DNA from: Pseudoips prasinana | Taxonomy: Eukaryota > Arthropoda > Insecta > Lepidoptera > Nolidae | Assembly: GCA_951640165.1 (NCBI GenBank) | Contig: OX621250.1 | Span: 1,798,001 to 1,862,000 of the forward strand | Length of the DNA stretch: 64,000 bases | Direction: 5' to 3' | The notes under the pieces: model-generated | What the model saw: only the letters and a program-made list of their open reading frames with translations | What the model was told of the DNA's origin: nothing | Databases searched by the model: none | Position numbers and translations under genes: made by a program | Shown: piece after piece, positions 10,346 to 21,235 of the stretch | Position numbering within the stretch: position 1 is the first letter of the stretch | Layout: every line of letters starts with the position of its first letter

Positions 10346-11050
10346 TTTTATCGATTAAACGTTTTTTCGTGCAGAATCATTAAAATAAACATTTTGTCTT
10401 AAATTTTCACAATAACAATTTTGTACGGAACCTTCTCATATTTCTACGATTCAACAAAATCAAAATATCCGTACTGAGACTATAACAGAATTTGCAAGAC
10501 CACTACAAACCAATGTTTTCTTGTTCAGGTCACCACGGATATAGTTTTGGATACTAAGTATATTATATTAAACCTTTATAAGCGTGTTAAGATTATAACG
10601 ATATTGGTTTATACCACTATATAACCGCTCCATTTTACTGATAATTGTTCTGTAAAGTAAATTTATAAACCCTTATGAAACTAAGTAATAAATGCAAATA
10701 GTATCCAGAATGTTTAGTTCTGTTTATCACTCTTATTGGTGTACTTTACTTATAGTGGTTCTATAATGTTTCTTGTTAGTAGTTATAAGCATAGCTTACC
10801 AGTTTATCTGCTCTTGAGTACGTTTACACCCTCGCGATACTTTTATAGGTCACCCAAGCTTATATTTGACCTTTAATTTCGGCCTATAAGTAATTATAAG
10901 CTAATGTATAGGAGGAGATATACTATAAGGCCCAACTAACTCCATGCTTGCTATTATAAGCGATGCAGCAAAAACTAGAACCCTTAAGAGAACATTAAAA
11001 GTGCTGGAGTCCTATAACGTCTGCACTATAGGATAATTTTGCTGCTTGGG

Positions 11051-11277
11051 AGTGCTCCTGCCTACGAAGCTGGTGGTCCTGGGTTCGAATCCCGGTAAGT
11101 GCAAATATTTGTGTGATGAGCACGAATATTTGTTTCTGAGTCATGGATGTTTTCTATGTATATAAGTAGATATTTATCCATCTATATAAGTATGTATATC
11201 GTCGCCTGGTACCCATAGTACAAGCTTTGCTTAGTTTGGGGCTATGATGATCTGTGTGACATTGTGCCTACATATTA
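11051..11277 (+). mobile_element. SINE-A 3' piece, continuation of 8663-8689
   Basis: It resumes the SINE at AGTGCTCCTGCCTACGAAGC, includes a perfect B box (GGTTCGAATCCCGG) and runs through the full tail. Confidence 0.92.
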
Positions 11278-11280
11278 TAT

Positions 11281-12141
11281 TACTTAAATCTTACTTTACC
11301 GTCGCATCAAATATGGCATATTGACCATCTCATTGGTCTAGCGGTAGCGTGTTCAACCGCAGATAATAAAGTCCTTGGTTCAAACCCCTGATCGGGCCAT
11401 AAAAGTTATTTCGTGTTAAAAAAAAAATCCTAGTATCTGTCCTAAATTGGCGGTTATCTCAGTGTCTCACATAAAGCCGTCGGTCCTGTACCTGACCTCT
11501 TTCTGGTTTTGTCGTTAGTCGTCCTCTCGGATCATGAGCGCGAAGGAATAGAAAGTGCACCTATCTTGGCGCACATACTACAACATGTCCCGCGCTGATG
11601 TAATTCAACCTTAATTTTGCTGCTGAAATAATTAAGTCTGATAAGCGTATTTTCTTCCTTACGTTTACAGTAAGTTATCCAAAAAGACCTTTCAAGGTCT
11701 TCCGGGAAAATATGGCCATATGGTCAAAATGCTGGGATATTACTGCCAAAAAATACTGGCTACGCCCTAGTCACGAAGAGCTCTTAAAGCAATCATTCTC
11801 TTTCTGTTCGTGTCGGCTAGTCCGCACCAACGAACCATGAGAGTGAGGGAATAGATAATGCACCAGTATTTGCATACGACGCATTGCATTGCGACGGTCA
11901 CCGTAGACTAGTTGCTAGTGCTCCTGCCTACGAAGCTGGTGGTCCTGGGTTCGAATCCCGGTAAGTGCAAATATTTGTGTGATGAGCACGAATATTTGTT
12001 TCTGAGTCATGGATGTTTTCTATGTATATAAGTAGATATTTATCTATCTATATAAGTATGTATATCGTCGCCTGGTACCCATAGTACAAGCTTTGCTTAG
12101 TTTGGGGCTAGGATGATCTGTGTGACATTGTCCCTAGATAT
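11281..12141 (+). repeat. Tandem duplication unit 2 (uninterrupted)
   Basis: This is the continuous homologue of unit 1: SINE-B (from about 11326), the central segment, then SINE-A. It supplies the pre-insertion sequence for both insertions in unit 1, reading GCGCGAAGGAATAG at the LINE site and GTTGCTAGTGCTCC at the transposon site. Confidence 0.88.
11892..12141 (+). mobile_element. SINE-A, full length (unit 2)
   Basis: The head GACGGTCACCGTAGACTAG, the B box GGTTCGAATCCCGG and the complete tail are present. Confidence 0.92.
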
Positions 12142-12223
12142 ATCATACACACTTACACTATAATCTCATGCAGATGTCTGGAACTAGTCGCCATGTTGGA
12201 ACTTCAATAATAAGCCATAACAT

Positions 12224-12530
12224 AAAAATGTCCTTCTGGTTGAACTTCGGCCATGGCGGCCAGCTTCAATGGAGTTTAGGCTCCTAGCAGTATATAAGTG
12301 AATAGGTATATTCCCTCACTCTTATGATCCGATGACATGGACTTGTCAACGTGACCGCAGACTAATCAAGTTGGGGACCGACAGCTTTACATGCCCTCGA
12401 CGGTTTTAAACCTCCAGCTTCCAAACTCAGGAACTGCAACATGGAATCTATCTTTGCAGTAAAAGTGTTTGGCATGAACCGTGATTTTAACCCTAGACCA
12501 CATCATTATTACCGCTTGACCAATGAGGCA
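12224..12530 (-). mobile_element. Old, degenerate SINE-B
   Basis: The left end carries the SINE-B tail (TTCGGCCATGGCGGCCAG on plus). The right end has a decayed tRNA-like head. The body is strongly diverged, so this is an old copy. Confidence 0.6.
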
Positions 12531-12778
12531 CCCATAACTGAAAACAATAAACGAGCCTCCAGGCCAAAGGCCACAACCAGATTTAGGTAACAAACTGAAC
12601 GGGCGAGCGAGGCTTACAATGTTTCAATCGTGTATCGATCCTGCTTAGCGTCGCATTCACTGTGCATCTGACACAGAACAGAGAAATACGTAGAATCAAC
12701 TTGTCTTTAGAGAGTTGATTATCAACTCAGTCAGAGACTACAATATTTTACGTTCTATTATTTAGCAGTTAACGTTCT

Positions 12779-12930
12779 TGGTCAGAAGTACCCTAAACTG
12801 GCGAGCATGTATGAAGAATATAATGACAGTAATCGAGGCAAAAGACGTGTGCAAAGATCGCGACAAATGGAAATCCGTTGTCTCTGCCTACCCCTCTGGG
12901 AAACAGGCGTGAGTCTATGTATGTATGTAA
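12779..12930 (+). pseudogene. LINE 3' end, copy 2 (SAYPSGKQA-stop type)
   Basis: A frame reads EAKDVCKDRDKWKSVVSAYP and ends GKQA-stop, followed by (TATG)n. It is the least damaged of three copies (861, 51078). The D-R-D-K-W pattern is typical of LINE C-termini. Confidence 0.65.
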
Positions 12931-12976
12931 CATTCTTGGACGAGGCCCTCTTTCCTCCAGTCAGGATAATATTAGA

Positions 12977-13024
12977 AGCCAATTAAAACAAAGTTAGATT
13001 TGTCTAACTTTGTTTTAATTGGCT
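12977..13024. repeat. Perfect hairpin, 22-bp arms, 4-nt loop
   Basis: 12977-12998 is the exact reverse complement of 13003-13024, with TTTG between. Confidence 0.95.
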
Positions 13025-13707
13025 AAACGATATAATAAAAACTATCAGTTTTTTGGCACGCCTGAACTAGATTGCTAAACTAAGTTACATTTATTTTTAG
13101 ATTAAAATAATTCTAGCACTTTTTGCCTCAAATACAGGATTACTTAGTTCAGGCACACCTATAATGTTTATAGCGAAGTAAGATTTTTTGTATCTGTAGT
13201 TTTATGTTTTTGTTGTTACGAGTTTTATTTTAAATAAATAAAAATTAACACTTATCCCCTAAAACCGCTCACTATAAGAGTTATTCAGAATAAGTTAACA
13301 ATGTAGCTGACTAATGTCCGTTACGGGAATTGTTACACAAGGTGTCTTAATATTTTGCAATCATATTGCCTTAAAGTCAAAACAAGTTCGAACCCGAAAT
13401 AAAAATATTTGACCATTCTATAGATTTGTTGTTCTACACTATTGCGTTTAACATTGATGTACCACCGGTACTGTTACGCGGTAGCACAGTGATTCAGTTA
13501 TAGAATGGAGTGTTTGTTGGTAAGCAATTCATAATTAGTTACATGGTTACAGTAACTGTAAGATATAACTCATCATTATTATAATAACAGTATTAAAGTA
13601 AATCGTTTTAAATTAAACATTTTGCGGTGCTTGCAATTTGTTTTAAGAATAATCATGGGATTAATTTGTGCCTGTAACAAGTACCAAGTAACAAGTACCA
13701 AGTAACA
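13025..13707. other. Unassigned AT-rich sequence
   Basis: No feature was recognised, except a short direct repeat of CAAGTACCAAGTAA just before 13708. Confidence 0.5.
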
Positions 13708-14028
13708 AGATACGGTGTGCCTCAAGGCAGCGTACTTGGCCCTCTGCTATTCATTCTCTATATTAACGATATTCCAAGGTCCACACATAACCCAATTACA
13801 CTCTACGCAGATGATAGCACAGTTACAATTAAATGGGAGACTTAAGCTTTGTACGAGCAAGATGTAAACAATACCCTTAGCTCAGTTATTGACTGGATAG
13901 ATGCCAATAATCTGAGAGCTAATATAGGAAAAACTAAATTGATGCATTTTAGTCAACGAATTCCTACCTCTCCAGAAATTACTATTAATTATAAAACCAG
14001 CCAGTCAATGCAGCGCAGACAACAAAAT
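13708..14028 (+). pseudogene. Jockey-type reverse transcriptase fragment
   Basis: The frame reads RYGVPQGSVLGPLLFILYIN and then LYADDST, the conserved RT blocks around the catalytic YADD aspartates. An in-frame TAA at 13843-13845 breaks it. Coding then continues in the same frame (LSSVIDWIDANNLRANIGKT) to 14028. VPQGSVLGP and LYADD are typical of jockey and CR1 type LINEs. Only about 105 codons remain, so it is a dead fragment. Confidence 0.85.
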
Positions 14029-14035
14029 TAGTTTC

Positions 14036-14158
14036 AACAGAACAGCTCTTATAGTTTCGGAAAAAAGTGGCTGTGACATACGGACGGACAGACAGACAGA
14101 CAGACATGACGAATCTATAAGGGTTCCGTTTTTTGCCATTTGGCTACGGAACCCTAAA
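14036..14158 (+). repeat. Repeat G, 3' fragment
   Basis: It contains the (ACAG)n run and the GGTTCCGTTTTTTGCCATTT and ACGGAACCCTAAAAACG terminus found at the end of the full copy at 14945-15547. Confidence 0.8.
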
Positions 14159-14162
14159 AACG

Positions 14163-14605
14163 TAGCTAAATTTTGACATCAACAATTACGATTACCACCT
14201 CACATAATAATAATATCCTGGGACACATTGATTCACACACGCACGGCCATCTGATCCCAAACTAAGCAGAGCTTGTACTATGGAAACCAGATAACTGATT
14301 TACTACATATACTACTTACCTTTTGTAAATACATATTTATATAGATAATTACAACTGGACACTTCTGTTCTGAGTGCGAATCGAAGCCACGACCTCCGGT
14401 GTAAAAGGCTGTTATTCCCAAAGAGTATCTATATAAATATGTATTTACAAAAGGTAAGTAGTATATGTAGTAAATCAGTTATCTGGTTCAGATGGCCGTG
14501 TACAAGCTCTGCATAATTTGGGATCAGATGGCCGTGTGTGAATTATGTCCCAGGATATTATTATTTGAGGTGGTAATCGTAATTGTTGATGTAAAAATTT
14601 AGCTA
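14163..14605. repeat. Large palindrome of SINE-C with flanks
   Basis: The left arm (14163-14346) and right arm (14426-14605) are reverse complements with few differences, around a 79-nt loop. Both arms hold the SINE-C tail plus the same non-SINE flank (AACAATTACGATTACCACCT), so a single locus was copied in inverse orientation. The SINE head survives only in the loop (14384-14425). Confidence 0.9.
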
Positions 14606-14944
14606 GTTATCCATTTCTGCTCGTGACATTAATGTACTTCCAATAGTTAAGTTAACTTACTCCTAACTTATGTTGCCTTTCTACTTCAATTTAACACGTC
14701 TTCTCATCCATTCCCACACGTCCAAAAATTTATTTAATCATGTTCTAGTCTTCATAGTCTCTCTATTAAAGACACCAGAATGGAATTTTCATTATGAACC
14801 TATGCATAAATTCCTTGAGACTGTTGATTAATTCATTACTGGAAATGTAGGTGAATCACCAATTATGAGACTGATCTTCAAACGAGATATAGGGCGCTAT
14901 GAAAATAACTATAGTAAATGAAATCCAAGACAATTACTCAGAGT
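14606..14944. other. Unassigned sequence
   Basis: No feature was recognised. Confidence 0.5.
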
Positions 14945-15547
14945 TAAAAAAAAACCGGCCAAGTGCGACTCGGACTCGCACATGAAGGGTTCCGTAGCAG
15001 CAAGTATTTCAGTTGATTAAATGAAAGGTAAATTGCGGTTTACGATTTATGACGTATTAAAAAAAACTACTTACTAGATCTCGTCCAAACCAAATTTCGT
15101 TGTTAGTTTTCATGGTAATGTACATCATATATTTTTTTTAGTTTTATCATTCTTTTATTTTAGAAGTTACAGGGGGGGGGGACACTCATTTTACCACTTA
15201 GCAAGTGTCTCTCGCGCAAACTATTCAGTTTAGATAAAAATAATATTAGAAACCTCAATATCATTTTTGAAGACCTATCCATAGATACCCCACATGTATG
15301 GGTAAGATGAAAAAAAAATTGAGTTTCAGTTCTATGTATGGGGAGCCCCCAAAATTATTGTTCTTTTTTTATTTTTGTGAGAAAATCTTAATGCTGTTCA
15401 CAGAATACATCTACTTACCAAGTTTCAACTGCTCTTATAGTTTCGGAAAAAGTGGCTGTGACATACGGACGGACGGACAGACAGACAGACATGACGAATC
15501 TATAAGGGTTCCGTTTTTTGCCATTTGGTTACGGAACCCTAAAAACG
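14945..15547 (+). repeat. Repeat G, full-length copy
   Basis: The element starts AAAACCGGCCAAGTGCGACT and ends GTTACGGAACCCTAAAAACG, with internal GGGTTCCGTA and a (GACA)n run. The family is dispersed here (14036, 18858, 27336, 28224, 30651, 51285). I recall it as common in Lepidoptera, but its class (SINE, MITE or LINE tail) is unclear. The ORF at 15298 lies inside it and is not a gene. Confidence 0.8.
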
Positions 15548-15969
15548 GCACCGCGCAAAGAGAGCAGTAAATGAAAGAGGGCTTTACCGCTAACAGTATA
15601 AAATCTAGTATTCATTATTAAAAATAATGAAATAATGTCGTTATGTTTCGTTTGAATAATCAGAGCTAATTTTTTGCGTGAAATTTGTATGTGATGTGAC
15701 ATTGAATATATTCGATATTCACTTTTATTTGAAAAAGACAAAAATAGTATCTAGTTTGAACTTGAATATATTTTAGACTAGCTTCACCCCGCGGTTCCCG
15801 TCGATAAAACTTGTTTAAGCCTATGTGTTAGTTGAAACGTGTAACCTGCCCGTGTAAACGTGTAAACATTCAACTATCTTATCATACAACTTTACTTTGT
15901 TTTGGTATCAATGAAATTATTCGACAAAAATCCGCGACGCATGGAAGAACACCGTCAACTTTCAGAAGT
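15548..15969. other. Unassigned AT-rich sequence
   Basis: No feature was recognised. Confidence 0.5.
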
Positions 15970-16500
15970 CCTAAAATAATTTCAATTTATTTATTGCTTT
16001 CATAGGTATTTTAGATTATAATACAGTACCAAACATGAACCCTGTAAGGGCACTGCAACAATACAATATACTTACAATTAATTTTTTGTCAAAAACTTCA
16101 CGTTTAACTTAAATTTAAATGAATACAATAAAATAGCATTGTGAATATCTGTAAAGTTTGCTTTTTATGTGTTTTTCTTTATTGAATAGGCAGCGATGTA
16201 ATAACGTTATTAAAAAAAAATATTATTATGAAGGGATAATATGAGCAACAATTTTAACTTTTTTATAAATCTGAATTTTTTTTGTTCATTTTTTATACAG
16301 TCTGGTAGTTTATTATATAGCTTTACCGACATAGCAAGGGGGCTGCAAGAGTGCATTTTTAATCGGTATACTATATTTATTATACACTTGGAATTGGGTA
16401 TGTTAATACCCAAATCATATACCCTTGTACTTGTCAGAATGATACTGTGACAATTGAATTTAAGTAAGCAAGTCAAGCAGTAATTTTACAAATCTAAGCA
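15970..16500 (-). pseudogene. Jockey/CR1-type LINE 3' end
   Basis: The minus-strand frame 16476-16210 encodes VKLYNKLPDCIKNE, then KFRFIKKLKLLL. The LYNKLP..IK....F.KKLK..L pattern is typical of the C-terminus of jockey and CR1 type LINE polyproteins. A 3' UTR-like AT-rich stretch follows to about 15970. Upstream coding sequence is missing. Confidence 0.7.
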
Positions 16501-17642
16501 AGACCGGTTTGAAGGCACAGGTTTAGACCACGAACCATTTCTCACAATGAGCAAGTTTTTACCTAGGACTTACTAATCTGCATTCAACACGCCACCACTA
16601 GATAAGCAAAGCAGTCAGTTTCTCATAAACCCTCGTTAAATGCAAAGTTTATTTTCCGCTAATCAGGGTTCAATTAGAAGTTGTTACGCATATAAATTGA
16701 GCTATTTATTACAAAGTCGAGCCGCAAAGTAATACCGCTCGTGATAACATAATCAACATCAACTAAAGAGTAATCTGAGCCGATCAAATAGTTGTCACAT
16801 TAACATGTCAATATCTAATGCGATTTGTATTCATAACTCGTGTTTGTTGGAGAAAATCTTAGGGGAACAAGTTGTAAGAAAGTCGCGGATAACTAATTAC
16901 TAGCTCCAAATCTATAACTAAACTATCATAATTATTTGTTTGTATGTTTTTTAAATGTTCTCATGTAAGTGAATTACTGTAAATTCTTATGAGAAAATAA
17001 AGATATCTCAAACCTCAAAATGGCTACTATAGTATAAAATTAAAGTCACTTTCGGGTTTTGAACCCCAGTAGCAGTAAAGTTGTTAAGATGATTTTGTAA
17101 TATTTGGATGATTTTGTAATGTTCTAGTTAATAATAGAACCATAGAAAAAGGATGGCTAATAGAAAGGACATTCAACATTCTGAATGCCATTAGAAGAAG
17201 ACAATACATTTTAGATGGTTATAGAATGAAAAGGCACAGATATTGCGAATTTATTGATAGAGAAGAAGGAGATAGGTGAAGACAAGTACAGAAGTATTTA
17301 AATATTGGTGAAAGTTCTAAAAAAAACATTTCGGAATGTTTGAAATTTTGAACAATATAGGGGTATATAAGCAGAATATCGAAATGGTGGAAAAGTGAAA
17401 AGCGCAAGTGATTAGTGTAAGTAAACAGTGCCAAGTGTTCTTTACACAGTGAGAAGTGTACCATGTACGTCGGGACTTTCGCACAGTGCTCGTATCGGTG
17501 ACTATGCAAGTGCCGCCACTGAACCCTTACGCAGTGGTTGCCACCGAGACTCTTAGTACGTATGCATCAACTATTAAGTGTCGACGCCAATAAAGGATAC
17601 TTTTGCAAACACTAGTTTCCTTATCATTCCCCTGACCACCGT
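16501..17642. other. Unassigned sequence; weak LTR-like features
   Basis: It contains a repeated GATGATTTTGTAAT (about 17090 and 17108), a TATATAAG at about 17355 and AATAAAGG near 17590. These could be promoter and polyadenylation signals of a decayed LTR. I found no matching terminal repeat or target duplication. Confidence 0.25.
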
Positions 17643-17649
17643 TCGCCAC

Positions 17650-17900
17650 AGTAATATCTTGAGACAACTAACACACTGCAATCTGATCCCAAACAAAATA
17701 GAGTCTGTACTATGGACACCAGACAACTGATAAACATATTGATAACATTTCTAATTGCATACATATTATAGATAAATTACACCCAGATACAGAACAAATA
17801 ATCGTGCTCATGACACAAATATTTGTCTTGGGTGGGTACCGCTACCGCTTCCCCCACGTGACAGACAGCGTGGATTCATTTCTTAACACTTAACCGCTTA
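17650..17900 (-). mobile_element. SINE-D copy
   Basis: It shares TTGAGACAACTAACACACTG, CTGATCCCAAAC and the ATAATCGTGCTCATGACAC block with 34312, 48108 and 48888. The tRNA-like head is degraded. Confidence 0.65.
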
Positions 17901-18114
17901 TGCCTTGGCCTACAGTGCAAGTAAAGCCAAAACTGTACCAGTTGATTTAACGTAGTTAAATGTGTGTCAAATATATCGGTACGTAGTCGTTAGGAATACG
18001 TAATCACACTAATTTCTGCCGACGTTTTAACTTAACTGCCAAGTTAAGTGTAAGCATAAGTGAAGTAGAGCGTCGACTACATTCGCTCTAGGAACAGTTC
18101 GACTGAAGAACTTC

Positions 18115-18240
18115 TTTACCGCCATGTCCCTGATGGTCGGGGCACTTACTCTGGGAGGGCTCGAGATTGCCTTCCCCTATTGCCGAGTCCTGCCAGAAGA
18201 ACGACTGCACCAAAACAATCGCTGTCTTCCCGGAGCTGCT
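18115..18240 (+). mobile_element. SINE-I fragment
   Basis: The segment (CATGTCCCTGATGGTCGGGG, then CCCCTATTGCCGAGTCCTG) matches the reverse complement of part of 39690-39985. Confidence 0.6.
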
Positions 18241-18293
18241 TGCACGTGGCGGCTAAATAATGTTATATATAATAATAAAAAATAATAATAAAA

Positions 18294-18358
18294 AATAATG
18301 TTTACATTGTGAACCTTGGTGATTGCTGATCACCAAGGTTCACAATGTAAACATTATT
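18294..18358. repeat. Perfect hairpin, 30-bp arms, 5-nt loop
   Basis: 18294-18323 is the exact reverse complement of 18329-18358, with TGCTG between. Confidence 0.95.
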
Positions 18359-18531
18359 ATATTATGTGCAAGGTTCATGCATGCTTTAAGATGTAGGTTC
18401 TTCAGTCGAGCTGCGGTGGCAGTATGAGAAGTGTCAAGCTCACGGGATGGGAGGAAAGGCCTAACAATGCATTAATGTCACTGCCACCTATGTTGCTAGC
18501 GGCATTCGCTTAGCACCAGCTGGACCGCAAA

Positions 18532-18589
18532 TCAGACCCGAGTTTTGAACACGAGGCAGTCATGCCTCGTGTTCAAAACTCGGGTCTGA
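18532..18589. repeat. Perfect hairpin, 27-bp arms, 4-nt loop
   Basis: 18532-18558 is the exact reverse complement of 18563-18589, with GTCA between. The arms are GC-balanced, so this is not a low-complexity effect. It abuts a SINE-B fragment. Confidence 0.95.
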
Positions 18590-18596
18590 CCATTAA

Positions 18597-18790
18597 GTGA
18601 TTTGGGATTTCTCAGTATCAGTTCAAAGTTTGCGAGAACGTGGTACTACATCCCCGTGCCTCGGAAAGCACGTAAAGCCGTCGGTCCCGTACCTGACCTC
18701 GCTCCTATCGCTAGTCATCTCATCGGTTCATGAGAGTGATGGAATAGAAAGTGTCCCTGAGCTTGCCGTCTCGAGGGAATACTTACCTAA
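18597..18790 (+). mobile_element. SINE-B body fragment
   Basis: It matches the SINE-B body (GTAAAGCCGTCGGTCCCGTA, then TCATGAGAGTGATGGAATAG). The tRNA-like head is missing. The ORF here is not a gene. Confidence 0.75.
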
Positions 18791-18857
18791 GACGGGTAGT
18801 ACTACAACTCTGAGTACTACTACTGTCATTTTAAGCCCTGTTAAAATAACGTGTTTT

Positions 18858-19055
18858 TAGGATTCCGTACCCAAAGGGTAAAACGGGACCTTATTACTAA
18901 GACTTCGCTGTCTGTCTGTCTATCCGTCTGCCACTAGGCTGTGTCTCAGTGACAGTTAGACAGTTGAAATTTTTCACAGATGATGTATTTCTGTTGCCGC
19001 TATAACAACAAATACTAAAAAACAAAATAAAATAAATATTTAAGGGGGCGCCGGG
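18858..19055 (-). repeat. Repeat G fragment
   Basis: It carries the G terminus in reverse (ATTCCGTACCCAAAGGGTAA), then CTGTCTGTCT and AATAAAATAAATATTTAAGG. The distal end is missing. Confidence 0.8.
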
Positions 19056-19424
19056 GTAGTAGCAACTGCGCTACACGTGCAGCCTACAACTTTTTCTTAA
19101 ACTTTTGTATCTCTATTTTTTTGTTATACAAACCATTAACTATCAATCCCAATATTTCTCCATCATTGGCCCCTAACCCTTGCCGACTATCACTAAACGA
19201 ATCTGGCACCATATTTCCAACTCAATTACGAGGCCTATTGATTGGAAAATACTTTCAATTAACGCCCAAGCAATGGATGACGTCATCTGGACGGTCTACA
19301 GACCGGAAGCGGATGCAATAAGTCCGTTCCGTGGACCGGTAACTATTAATGGTAACCCTTAGAATTATCGCGATCAGAGGGGTAGGTTTTGCTCTATTGT
19401 AAATATATTTCAGAGTGTAATATA

Positions 19425-19655
19425 ATATAATAATATCCTGACATATTATTCACACACTAAGCAGAGCTACGTCCTATGGAAATCAAATAAGTGATATACT
19501 ACATATACTACTTTTCTTTTGTAAATACATACTTATATAGATAATTACACCCAGACTCTGGACAAACAGACATGTTCATGCACACAAAGTGGGTGGGAAT
19601 CGAACCCATGACCTGCGGCGTGAAAGGCAATTATTTACCAACCAGCCCGTCAAGT
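19425..19655 (-). mobile_element. SINE-C copy
   Basis: It matches SINE-C: ATACTACTTTTCTTTTGTAA, a B box complement (GGAATCGAACCCATGACCTG) and the CCAACCAGCCCGTC head complement. Confidence 0.75.
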
Positions 19656-20810
19656 TTTGTTGTATCTGCCGCATGTTATGTTCAGATGAATCAAATAGCT
19701 CTCGATATATTCTCCAGTGATCAAATCAGTCAATATTTTTTACAACTAATTACCAATTATATGTTTTCGCAAAGCGTATGCCGCCCACACACCAGGCAAC
19801 ACAGCATAGAGAAAAAATCCCAACATCTATGTATGTTGGAGTTTGCCTAGTCATGTGAGTGGATTCACGTATTATGTGTACCACGTTATCCTGGAACTGC
19901 CACGTGTATGTGAGTTACGTCTATGGGCCATTATCGCTTTCTGCCCTCATTTCAGCGGCGGCGTGAAGTTTGATTTTGACCGCATCTTTCTTTGTCCCTC
20001 CTCTTTTGAGTTCAATTTCGGTATAAGCCAACTTGTTGTGTTTTGTGTTCAGAAATCATTGTTTTAACTATGCCTTGTGTTCCTAATCTGCATCTTTGGA
20101 AAGTCCCTATTTCCCTAGTGCGATGTCAGCTTTAACTCTATTTTGAAAGATCAACACTTAGCACTGTATAGAATTGTAAGACTTAAGCCTGTTTTGTAAA
20201 CATTGCCTTCTAACACATTTGCAAAACATTTCGGTGACATCACACTATTTCATCTAAGTATTTCATCCGAAACCACTTCATAAAAAAACATAAAATAATG
20301 AAATACAAAAGTAACTCAAATATTATAATTTATTAGCGAACATTCATTAATCTTTACTTACAGGATTGAATACTAATCGTATATAATACTATCTTACTTA
20401 TAAAACACACTAACATAACTATAAAAATTTCTCACTTTCTTTTTCTCCTACAATAATTTTTTCCTCAATTCCGAAGCAGACACAGTCGTTCAAAAAGTGT
20501 AACCCTTCTCCGGTAAGGGATACCGGAGGCCGGAGGTACGGGTCCGGATGACACCTCTATCATTTTGTGAGGGCGATATTTTTAGTCTCACGTGTCGGAA
20601 TAAGGTTTCTATTATTCATTTATATAGTCATTTTCTTCTAAATTTCATCTTTATGGGATAAAAAATGATATATCTACTTAATAAGATTTCATCTGCAGGG
20701 GTATGGCTCGTTTATCTGACTATTATTTTCATATTTTATTTTATAATGCGATTGCAGAGACTTCCCAAAACTTATATCTCCTTTAGAAAGATTATACTTT
20801 CAATCTTATC
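19656..20810. other. Unassigned; GC-richer hairpin near 20507
   Basis: Mostly AT-rich. At about 20490-20580 there is a GC-rich patch with CTCCGGTA/TACCGGAG arms around AGGGA. No gene was recognised. Confidence 0.4.
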
Positions 20811-21235
20811 ATCATCATATCAGCCGAAAGACGTCCACTGCTGGATAAAGGCCTCCCCCAAAGATCTCCACAGGTGCCGGTCTTGCGCTATCCGTATCCA
20901 GTGATTTCCAGCGACTCTCACAAGATCATCGGTCCATCTTGTAGGGGGCCTGCCCACGCTGCGTCTTCCGGTTCGTGGTCGACGCTCAAGAACCTTTTCA
21001 ATCGTATACAGGTGGGTAATTAGTGAGTTCCACCACGACAAGCAAAAACTGGAAGTCGTGGAAGTCGCCCTGAAGGTATACCTCTCAGTGGACGGGCAGC
21101 AGCGTCTTTGTGTACTATGACCATCATACTGCGATCGCCAACGCGTCTGCCAAGCGTGGCGATTAAAGCATATGCCTCCAAATTGTAGACACAACTCCTT
21201 CGTGGAAATCTTTTGGGGAGGCTTTTGTCATTAAT
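20811..21235 (-). pseudogene. RTE-type LINE C-terminus and 3' end
   Basis: The minus strand encodes RRSVGRPPTRWTDDLVRVAG, then AQDRHLWRSLGEAFIQQWTS and a stop. A conserved RPPTRWTDD linker followed by DR-LWR-LEEA-QQW is what I recall for RTE-type LINE ends. Only about the last 60 codons are convincing. The N-terminal part of the frame is a rearranged piece of the same family (with TGTACTATGACCATCATACT, as in 3536-3735). The (GAT)n tail lies at 20811-20820. Confidence 0.75.

Larger units (their letters stand above)
8690..11050 (+). mobile_element. Unclassified DNA transposon with 15-bp TIRs
   Basis: The element starts CCCAAGCAGCAAAAT and ends with its exact reverse complement at 11036-11050. 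It interrupts SINE-A, and the paralogous empty site in unit 2 shows AG duplicated at the ends. Both flanks inside the TIRs are dense in TATAA and CTATA motifs, like subterminal repeats. The interior holds a direct repeat (8853-9021), a plus-strand candidate gene (exon from 9665) and a minus-strand relic (10150-10345) that converge near 10190. Both are broken, so the copy is probably dead. The 2-bp duplication and termini do not let me name a superfamily. Confidence 0.8.
7476..11277 (+). repeat. Tandem duplication unit 1 (split by two insertions)
   Basis: Pieces 7476-7740, 8323-8689 and 11051-11277 align in order and strand with the continuous unit 2 (11281-12141). Each unit is SINE-B-like sequence followed by SINE-A. 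Removing the LINE insertion (7741-8322, 582 bp) and the DNA transposon (8690-11050, 2361 bp) leaves about 860 bp, equal to unit 2. Both SINE-A copies share the unusual GTTGCTAG in place of GTTGGTAG, so the duplication followed SINE insertion. Confidence 0.88.

Noticed and set aside
11081..11100. tRNA-like B box suggesting a tRNA gene
   Set aside because: The flanks are the SINE-A tail and there is no acceptor-stem pairing or anticodon arm typical of a working tRNA. All such hits fall in SINE families.
16501..17642. Solo LTR
   Set aside because: TATA-like and AATAAA words are present, but I found no paired terminal sequence, primer-binding site or target duplication.
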